NCBI RefSeq assembly: GCF_037975245.1
Contig: NC_092562.1
Coordinates: forward strand, 10,643,001 to 10,707,000
DNA from: Apostichopus japonicus
Taxonomy: Eukaryota; Echinodermata; Holothuroidea; Aspidochirotida; Stichopodidae
Direction of reading: 5' to 3'
Length of the DNA stretch: 64,000 nt
Position 1 is the stretch's first letter; each line of letters starts with the position of its first letter. Below are positions 57,961 to 64,000 of this stretch, one piece after another. The notes under the pieces were generated by a model, which had not been told where the DNA came from, ran no database searches, and worked only from the letters and a program-made list of their open reading frames with translations. Made by a program: the position numbers and the translations under genes.

Positions 57961-58036
57961 AATTTGGGCCAATTTCCATATGGAAAATTCCAGTTGAACC
58001 CAGTTCAAAAGTTCAACTGGAATTTCCACCTGGGGA

Positions 58037-58200
58037 GGAAAATCCCTTCTGTGATTTCATTTGCCTAGACCAGCCTTGTAGGAAGTTTTCAAGCCAGTGA
58101 ATAAGCCATTTGGTTCTTCAATAAAGCTAAATAGGTCTTGGAGTAAGCGATTAGGCAAGACCGTGTTAAAGCGCAGGAAAAATCTAGACTCTTTTGACAA
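58037..58200 (-). pseudogene. LINE RT relic, duplication copy B, second part
   Basis: Continues the relic of 52745-52958. Read on the minus strand it has PALNTVLPNRLLQDLFS, a remnant of RT motif A that copy A has lost by a ~50-bp deletion near 37135. Confidence 0.6.
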
Positions 58201-59202
58201 GTATGGCATCAGTACATGAAAACGTCATGCTCCATGATAAACTATGATGATAATCTATCTTTGGGATAATCTATTGGAGTAGAATGCTCTGCAATTAAAC
58301 CCAGTGATATCTATAGTTAGAAGTCGGATTACCTGGTTAGGGTACGGGTGACGTTTTAGCACGTTCCAAGAAGATGGAAATCAGGCAATATAGTTGCAAA
58401 TACATTTGTTCCGCGGAACAATATTTGAAAACCCACCATGAGATGTTGATGTCCATTAAAAGTTATTTAATAATATATAAAAAATAGAGTTCTGGCAATA
58501 TATATATTCCACTTTATGCTTTATATTATTCCTTAAGCTATTGGGACACTTTACAAAGAGTGGACTGTAAAATAGGAAATATCGATTGACTCCAAAGGTC
58601 TGTCAACTGGGTTCCCAATGGTTTTCAGCTGTAAATATAGGCTGGAATCAAAGGATGCATGGCCAGTATACTTGGAATTAAAAAGAACTGTTTACTCAGC
58701 TGTCACAGTTTGCACACTGTTTTTGAAAGTGATTGTGTTTTTAAGGGGGCATAAGATGTTGTACTAGTTGCACTTTTAGGGATACTAAATATATATGATA
58801 TATATAATATGGCTGCGTTGGGATTTTTTTTTTGAGACTTTAGCAGTACTTAATAAAACTTCTCACAGAGAGACAACCCTGACACTTGTTAAGGTATAAT
58901 TTTTGAAACGTTTGTAAGCTACAGATGGACGTGCTGACACCGTACATACAGATTAGCCTGCCCTTATTATTTTGCAAAAAAATTCCGACTGCTATCATCG
59001 AGTCGATCATATGCATCTTTTCAGATTCACACAAACAGTGCAAGGACCACACATATCAATTTCATTGCTTAGTCACAAATCATGAAGGTTGATGTAGGGA
59101 TCGTAAGGACAGATTCAATTACCACAGTACCATGCATGTGGTTTATGTAAATCCAATATCAGGTGACTATAACACAGGGTACAGAAACAAACAAGCATTT
59201 AC

Positions 59203-59331
59203 CTTGACAACCGTTTATTGACGATGAAGACATAAATCCATCCAAACAAACACACTGCGCACCGACAGTAGGGACCTCGACGCACATCTGTGACATGACA
59301 TCGCATGTCGTTGTTGCACAAGTGGTTAAAG
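59203..59331 (-). CDS. EGF-like exon 4 of RPTP (duplicated copy B)
   Basis: It encodes ALTTCATTTCDVMSQMC through INGCQG. It has six cysteines but no D-x-D/N-E-C start, so it is probably not calcium-binding. It is flanked by AG (...CTATTGCAG) and GT (GTAAATGC); phase 1-1. It is the paralogue of exon 12 at 38172-38306 and differs by a two-codon deletion and substitutions. A Penelope-like element begins within about 40 bp of its acceptor on the other strand. Confidence 0.82.
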
Positions 59332-59340
59332 CTGCAATAG

Positions 59341-60327
59341 ATGAAAATAATCACATTTTTGTTTTCTTTACAGACAAGAACAGACCTTCCTCCAAATCTT
59401 ACAATATATATAAATATATATTACTCTCACCAACAGGTCAACTTTCTCGATGTGACTGATCGCAAGGAACACGGTTCTCTCTCTACAGACTTATACAACA
59501 AGCCCACAGACACACACCAGTATCTCCATTCTTCAAGCTGCCATCCCCGTCACTGCAAGTCTGGAACTGCCTACAGTCAAGCACTTCGTCTTCGTCGCAT
59601 TTGCTCTAACAATTCCTCTTTCATTCGCCATACAGATGCTTTGGAAAAACACTTTACTGCCAGGGGCCATAGTGCCAGAAGGGTGCGTGGAGCCATTCAG
59701 AGAGTCCGCTCCCTATCCAGATCATATACTTTGGCATTGAAGAACAAAATGGGACGAGATTGCGACTACAAGCTCTCCTGGTTGTTTCTTTACAACCAAA
59801 TCTTCCTCCTCTTCAGCAAATCACCTCTAACAACCACAACATTCTCCTCGCTTCAGATAGACTCCAACGAGCCATTCCTGAAAAACCCACCATCATTTTT
59901 TTACAGACTTCCACTCAACCTACGAGACCTTCTTGTGCATACTGTTGTTCCACCTCTAACTTCTAAGCCTACACCCATTGAGTATGGTACTTTCAAATGT
60001 GATCGTACTTCAAGATGCATCATCTGCAGCCACCACATTGTTGAATCAAATTCCATCACCAGCCACAGGCAACTCACACACAAGACTAAGAATCAAATCA
60101 CTTGCACAACCACTAATGTCATCTATCTGATCTCTTGTAGAGTTTACAGCATCCAGTATGATGGCGAAACCAAAACCACCCTCAAGAAGCGATTCTATGG
60201 TCACAGATCCACAGTCAACACCATGAAGACTGGGCCCTCAGTTGGAAAACACTTTAACCTACCCAACCATACCATTAAGGACATGTCCCAACAGGGGATT
60301 GATTCCTTAGGTAGCCGCCCAACCTAG
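59341..60327 (+). CDS. Penelope RT end plus GIY-YIG endonuclease, copy B
   Basis: A 328-residue ORF: QQVNFLDVTDRKEHGSLSTD and CHPRHCKSGTAYSQALRLRR (end of RT), then HIVESNSITSHRQLTHKTK, then the GIY-YIG domain [32 protein letters not shown] of copy A is YDG here. Between about 59770 and 59905 the frame is shifted and then restored (the alternative frame holds the expected LPPLQQITSNNHNILLASD). So about 45 residues are wrong and the protein is probably dead. The ATG is not native; the element is 5'-truncated. Confidence 0.8.
   Translation: MKIITFLFSLQTRTDLPPNLTIYINIYYSHQQVNFLDVTDRKEHGSLSTDLYNKPTDTHQYLHSSSCHPRHCKSGTAYSQALRLRRICSNNSSFIRHTDALEKHFTARGHSARRVRGAIQRVRSLSRSYTLALKNKMGRDCDYKLSWLFLYNQIFLLFSKSPLTTTTFSSLQIDSNEPFLKNPPSFFYRLPLNLRDLLVHTVVPPLTSKPTPIEYGTFKCDRTSRCIICSHHIVESNSITSHRQLTHKTKNQITCTTTNVIYLISCRVYSIQYDGETKTTLKKRFYGHRSTVNTMKTGPSVGKHFNLPNHTIKDMSQQGIDSLGSRPT
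59350..60327 (+). mobile_element. Penelope-like element, 5'-truncated, copy B
   Basis: Carried in the segmental duplication with copy A. Its coding part is one open frame, but its 3' tail is absent: after PNHTIKDMSQQGIDSLGSRP the sequence runs into a TA tract at 60331. It is antisense to the receptor gene. Confidence 0.87.
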
Positions 60328-60329
60328 TA

Positions 60330-60330
<1 letters not shown>

Positions 60331-60416
<86 letters not shown>
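60331..60416. repeat. TA microsatellite
   Basis: About 43 TA units between the Penelope coding end and a truncated SINE unit. Confidence 0.97.
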
Positions 60417-60417
<1 letters not shown>

Positions 60418-60753
60418 CGGGAGGCCCGTGGTTCGAATCCCGGTGGAGGCTGAAAGTTTTTTCACTGTTCTTGATTTTCCAACTCATTACGATTTTCATT
60501 TATATATATTCATTTGCCTTTGTCGTTTACCTCCATTGCATTAACATAAAGTCTGTTCAAAGTATCTCTTTCGAGATCCGGCTTTAGGAATCACAAATGA
60601 TTTTCGAGTTGGATAGCATCATGTTTGATCTCTAGAGTAGGGCAAAATATGTCACCAAAAACAGAACTAGTATTGTTCGATATAGGTGACAAACGCCTAC
60701 AGTGGAATTACGATCTTCCTTACCGGTTTCGAACCTCTGGACATACAATCAGC

Positions 60754-60830
60754 GTCCATAGCCTAGTGGTTAGGGTGTCCGCGTACAGAGCGGGAGGCCC
60801 GTGGTTCGAATCCCGGTGGAGGCTGAAAGT
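60754..60830 (+). repeat. tRNA-like SINE head, unit 1
   Basis: The ends CAGCGTC and GAGGCTG can form a 7-bp acceptor-like stem with one mismatch. There are A and B boxes and a 7-nt loop GTACAGA with T at the position before the anticodon. The T-stem is broken (CGTGG/CCCGG), so I call it SINE-derived rather than a working tRNA. Confidence 0.6.
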
Positions 60831-60870
60831 TTTTTCACTGTTCTTGATTTTCCAACTCATTACGATTTTC

Positions 60871-60915
<45 letters not shown>

Positions 60916-61104
60916 TATCTCTTTCGAGATCCGGCTTAAGGAATCACAAATGATTTTCGAGTTGGTTAGCATCATGTTTGATCTCTAGAGTAAGGCAAAA
61001 TATGTCACCAAAAACAGAACTAGTATTGTTCGATACAGGTGACAAACGCCTACAGTGGAATTACGATCTTCCTTACCGGTTTCGAACCTCTGGACATACA
61101 ATCA

Positions 61105-61181
61105 GCGTCCATAGCCTAGTGGTTAGGGTGTCCGCGTACAGAGCGGGAGGCCCGTGGTTCGAATCCCGGTGGAGGCTGAAA
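61105..61181 (+). repeat. tRNA-like SINE head, unit 2
   Basis: Same sequence as the head at 60754-60830, 351 bp downstream. Confidence 0.6.
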
Positions 61182-61223
61182 GTTTTTTCACTGTTCTTGA
61201 TTTTCCAACTCATTACGATTTTC

Positions 61224-61265
<42 letters not shown>

Positions 61266-61518
61266 AATAATAATTTGAGTTAATGTAATCATTTCATCCT
61301 CAACGAAATTGCTGTCATAAACTTAAGTCAAGCAGATGTTTCCCAGCTCTCCCCAGACCGTTCTTTCTTGTATTTGACTTTCGATAAATCAAATTTCACA
61401 TTTCAGCTAAATTAAACAGCTCCAACTTCTTGTGATCTTATCGCATCATTATAGCAGACATTATTATAATTCCGTAATTTCAAGCAATTTTACTCGGATA
61501 AAAGTTGTAGATACTTAC

Positions 61519-61635
61519 CAACGCAATTGGAACCCTGTCTCCTGTAGCCTTCCATGCAATCACAAGTAAATGACCCAATAGTGTTAGAGCAGTCTTCATT
61601 AATCCCACAGGGATTAGTATCACATTCATTCATAT
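61519..61635 (-). CDS. Calcium-binding EGF exon 3 of RPTP
   Basis: It begins D-M-N-E-C, with core SNTIGSFTCDCMEGY and six cysteines. The donor is GTAAG and the acceptor ...TTTATAG; phase 1-1. It lies just beyond the right end of the intragenic duplication. Confidence 0.92.
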
Positions 61636-62346
61636 CTATAAAGATAAATAACATTTTGTCGAGGAGATGGGCAGATCATATCGTTCATACAATTTAACTG
61701 AAAGGTCTCGCCTGATGGTTTCTCCAGCAGGCTCTTCATGTGGTATATCATGTGATTCTTATCACATATGACACTCACACATTGCATGGAACCCAGTTCT
61801 CTATTCTTCAAGGGTTGTCCTATGACTGTTTTCATTCAGTCACATATATTTATACCTGCACAGGCTTTTTGTAATACATAAGCAGTTTGTCAATTTTTTT
61901 TTTCATATTGCAGTGCTCAAACCTAGACATTGTGAACTTCACCCCTAACTACCACCTCCCAAGATCTCGATTATTATCAGCAGCGAAATTGTGCTAAAGC
62001 AATGTCCTCAAAGAACCCCCCCCCCCCCAAGAAACCCAGTGTTTATCAACATTCTCCGCTGTAATACATCACAAAGGTCATTCTCCCCCAAGCAACTCCC
62101 CCCTTATTCCCCTCCCATTGAAAAGAAATGAACTCCTATCAACTTCTGGCACCTGCCTCATCATCTTTCTGAACAACCTGTTCCCAATTATCTTTCCTTT
62201 TATTAAGTGTGGATCTTAAATAAGAGACTGACTTCGGTCAGCTTGTGGCTTTGATATGCCAATGAGGCTTCTTCGCGAGTTCCTGGATGTAAAATACATA
62301 CATACAAATACTTCATTACTCAGTAGAGAATTTCATTCAAACTTCC

Positions 62347-62423
62347 ATATATATAAATATATATATATATATATGTATTTATATATATATATGTATATAT
62401 ATATATGTATTTATATATGTATG

Positions 62424-62465
<42 letters not shown>
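62347..62465. repeat. TA-rich microsatellite with GTAT interruptions
   Basis: Irregular (TA)n with TGTATTTATA interruptions in the intron 3' of EGF exon 2. Confidence 0.93.
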
Positions 62466-62551
62466 ATGAACAGATAAACATTATAAATAGATAAACAGAA
62501 AGATATCAGTATAGAGGAATATCGCACAAATACTACAGAATTTTTTCTTAC

Positions 62552-62680
62552 CAACGCAAAGACCTGCCGCATTCCTTGTATATCCTGTGATACAATTGCA
62601 GGTAAAGCTTCCGTCGTTATTGACGCACATCTGGTTTTGAGAGCCAGCACAGATGAATAAGTCTGAACACTCATCCTGAT
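62552..62680 (-). CDS. Calcium-binding EGF exon 2 of RPTP
   Basis: It begins D-Q-D-E-C and has six cysteines, the NNDGSFTCNC core and GY before the last cysteine, which is the calcium-binding EGF pattern. The acceptor is ...TTTGTAG and the donor is GTAAG; phase 1-1. The adjacent intron carries a TA-rich tract at 62347-62465. Confidence 0.9.
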
Positions 62681-63412
62681 CTACAAATTGAAAAGTGATT
62701 CAAGGGATTGAAGGAATAGAAAACACATGGATGATGAAACAGTGGAGAAAGTTACTTACTTGTAAATATACAAATTGAATTGAAGAGAACATTCAATATG
62801 ATTGCTTTCATTTCCACACTGCTATGCACAAATTCTACCCTTAAAAGCAGGCAGTATATAGCCTCATACATCCTACACGGTTGGCATGCTAAGGAGCAAT
62901 CTTCGTATCCTACAGGGTTGGTTGCTAAGAAACCAAGTCACACCGCTCGATATGTACTCAAGGGCCTGTATAGTACAATCTATTACTTTATTTGTAAGAG
63001 AGCAAGTTAGGGAAACTTTATATACCATGATAGGAATTACATACAATACTTTTATAACGTGTTCAAATGACATCATAGATGTATACTGTTAATTGCCCTG
63101 TGTGTAGCAATGTCCCCTATAGGGAATACACTTCACACCAGTAACAGTTTCTAAGAATAAAACTTCCATTTTGTTGACCACGCTTGACAATATGACATTG
63201 TTATCAATTTAAGGACCTATATATATCGTAATTCAAAGATATCTTGACTGAAATTAGCATGATAGTGCAACAAATTCACAGTGTTTGTGACTGAACTTTT
63301 GGATATATCAATCACTATGTTAATTGATGTGAGGCTGGTTAAAACTGTTCTATACATTCTTCTGTACTATTTCAGGTGCAAATGGTAAGTCTGAAAATAA
63401 TTGGATGATTAC
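62681..63412. other. RPTP intron, nothing recognised
   Basis: Unique-looking AT-rich sequence. Confidence 0.45.
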
Positions 63413-63520
63413 CTCGGCATAATCCACTTATACTCCTCTGATATCCAGCTTCACATCTGCAAACTCCATTCAGGCATTCTTCAAATTGTCTGCAGGTTAC
63501 ATCTTTACAATCATCAATTT
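63413..63520 (-). CDS. EGF-like exon 1 of RPTP (first in window)
   Basis: It encodes EIDDCKDVTC through GLCRG, with six cysteines. It is the shortest EGF exon (108 bp) and starts E-I-D-D-C rather than the full calcium-binding D-x-D/N-E-C. The acceptor follows ...TTTTGCCAAG and the donor is GTAATC; phase 1-1. The previous exon is outside the window or further right. Confidence 0.85.
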
Positions 63521-63569
63521 CTTGGCAAAAGATAACACACAAATCAAGTAATATAAAATAAATGCAGTC

Positions 63570-63660
63570 ATCTTGCAAGTGAACAGGCCTTAGGCAGTAT
63601 TCCCGGGAGTGAACGGGCCTTGTGCAAGTAATCTTGCGAGTAAACAGGCCTTAGGCTGAA
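63570..63660. repeat. Three imperfect ~33-bp repeats
   Basis: GTGAACAGGCCTTAGGC, GTGAACGGGCCTTGTGC and GTAAACAGGCCTTAGGC, with TCTTGCRAGT before two of them. Confidence 0.8.
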
Positions 63661-63749
63661 TCTAAAATATCGAAGCTCAAGCTTAGCACAGTTAACAGTT
63701 TACAAGATATAAAAAGTGAAAAACAAGAGGAAGGAAGTTTCAAAGGAAC

Positions 63750-64000
63750 AATCATGACATCACATACAGATTTACACGACGACATCACATACAGATTTAC
63801 ACGACGACATCACCTACAGATCTACACGACGACATCCTATACAGATCTACACGACGACATCACATACAGATTTACACGACGACATCACATACATATCTAC
63901 ACGACGACATCACATACATATCTACACGACGACATCACATACAGATCTACACCACGACATTACATACAGATCTATACACCACGACATCACAAACAGATCT
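63750..64000. repeat. 25-bp tandem array reaching the window edge
   Basis: About ten copies of CACGACGACATCACATACAG plus ATYTA. It continues out of the window. Confidence 0.95.

Larger units (their letters stand above)
52959..58034. mobile_element. 5.1-kb element with terminal inverted repeats and inverted arrays
   Basis: The left end CCCTGGTAGAAATTCCAGT is mirrored at the right end (ACTGGAATTTCCACCTGGG on the plus strand). Next to each end is a tandem array of AACTGGGTT-type sequence, in opposite orientations (52985-53470 and 57600-57960). GA flanks both ends (52957-52958 and 58035-58036). The empty site is seen in copy A near 37021-37030 (TTCAGTGGAAAATCCC). It contains a LINE at 54880-56960 and no transposase I recognise. 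Confidence 0.82.
60417..61262 (+). repeat. Tandem tRNA-derived SINE units with TA spacers
   Basis: Two ~352-bp units (60559-60912 and 60913-61262) and a truncated one (60417-60558). Each full unit has a body (TCTCTTTCGAGATCCGGCTT...) and a tRNA-like part: CATAGCCTAGTGGTTAGGGT (A box), TCCGC-GTACAGA-GCGGG anticodon-arm-like hairpin, GTGGTTCGAATCCCGG (B box). Then comes a tail ending in a TA tract. Confidence 0.8.
52745..61350. repeat. Intragenic segmental duplication, copy B
   Basis: Homologous to 36790-39930. Extra DNA: the 52959-58034 element and the SINE/TA array at 60330-61262. It contains EGF exon 4. Confidence 0.9.
12910..63520 (-). other. EGF-repeat receptor-type protein tyrosine phosphatase gene, 33 exons, 5' end outside window
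   Basis: Exons were found by reading the minus strand for EGF and phosphatase motifs bounded by AG acceptors and GT donors. Splice phases are consistent throughout: EGF exons 1-1, transmembrane exon 1-2, then 2-1, 1-0 and onward. The total is 4,103 coding bases, or 1,366 codons plus TAA, with no in-frame stop. Order: 15 EGF-like domains, one membrane helix, a juxtamembrane region of about 165 residues, phosphatase domain D1, phosphatase domain D2, and a short tail ending DEYTVVF. By analogy with RPTPs it is a type I plasma-membrane protein with cytosolic phosphatase domains, but both active sites look dead (see D1 and D2 exons). Joining the EGF exons to the transmembrane exon across a 5.8-kb intron is an inference. 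It rests on matching phase 1 and on the lack of any other start or stop between them. Further EGF exons and the signal peptide should lie to the right of the window. Confidence 0.88.

Noticed and set aside
60754-61181. Functional tRNA genes
   Set aside because: A and B boxes are good, but the T-stem is broken, the copies are identical within tandem 350-bp units with TA tails, and the implied anticodon is unusual; SINE origin fits better.
63750-64000. CRISPR-like regular repeats
   Set aside because: Units are contiguous, with no unique spacers, in an animal genome; it is a minisatellite.

Overview
The window is animal genomic DNA: AT-rich, full of introns and mobile elements, with GT-AG spliced exons. 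It is dominated by one large gene on the minus strand. I read 33 exons of it, from the right edge of the window down to a stop codon at 12910-12912. Penelope-like elements, several LINE families, tRNA-derived SINEs and the phosphatase architecture suggest a marine invertebrate. An echinoderm, perhaps a sea cucumber, is my best guess, but nothing in the window proves it.

The gene encodes a receptor-type protein tyrosine phosphatase (RPTP). From its 5' side (high coordinates) come 15 single-exon EGF-like domains (63520 down to 33275, all phase 1-1, most with the calcium-binding D-x-D/N-E-C start). Then come one transmembrane exon (27407-27497), a tyrosine-rich juxtamembrane segment (26755-25836) and two tandem phosphatase domains (D1 24378-17109, D2 16870-12910). 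The reconstructed reading frame is open across all 33 exons, about 1,366 codons plus stop. The N-terminus and signal peptide lie beyond the right edge. Both phosphatase domains keep the cysteine but lack the P-loop arginine and the WPD aspartate, so the receptor looks like a double pseudophosphatase. YxN motifs in the tail could recruit SH2 adaptors.

Layout. 1-365: decayed Ty3/gypsy reverse transcriptase. 700-4090: nearly intact CR1/Rex1-like LINE (minus) with one frameshift. 4090-12900: intergenic DNA with G/C homopolymers, minisatellites and LINE remnants. 12910-27500: phosphatase, juxtamembrane and transmembrane exons, whose introns hold broken copies of neighbouring exons. 27595-33015: a 5.4-kb array of a ~103-bp repeat in the intron between the ectodomain and the transmembrane exon. 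33275-63520: EGF exons separated by introns loaded with mobile elements.

Two events shaped the EGF half. First, an intragenic segmental duplication (about 36.2-39.9 kb and 52.75-61.35 kb) copied an EGF exon together with a LINE relic and a Penelope-like element. Second, two large elements with terminal inverted repeats and internal tandem arrays inserted at 45440-49150 and 52959-58034. A related sequence without the insertion survives for each elsewhere in the window. Smaller features include tRNA-derived SINEs, TA tracts, a 40-bp perfect palindrome, and arrays with units of 25, 26, 48 and 130 bp.
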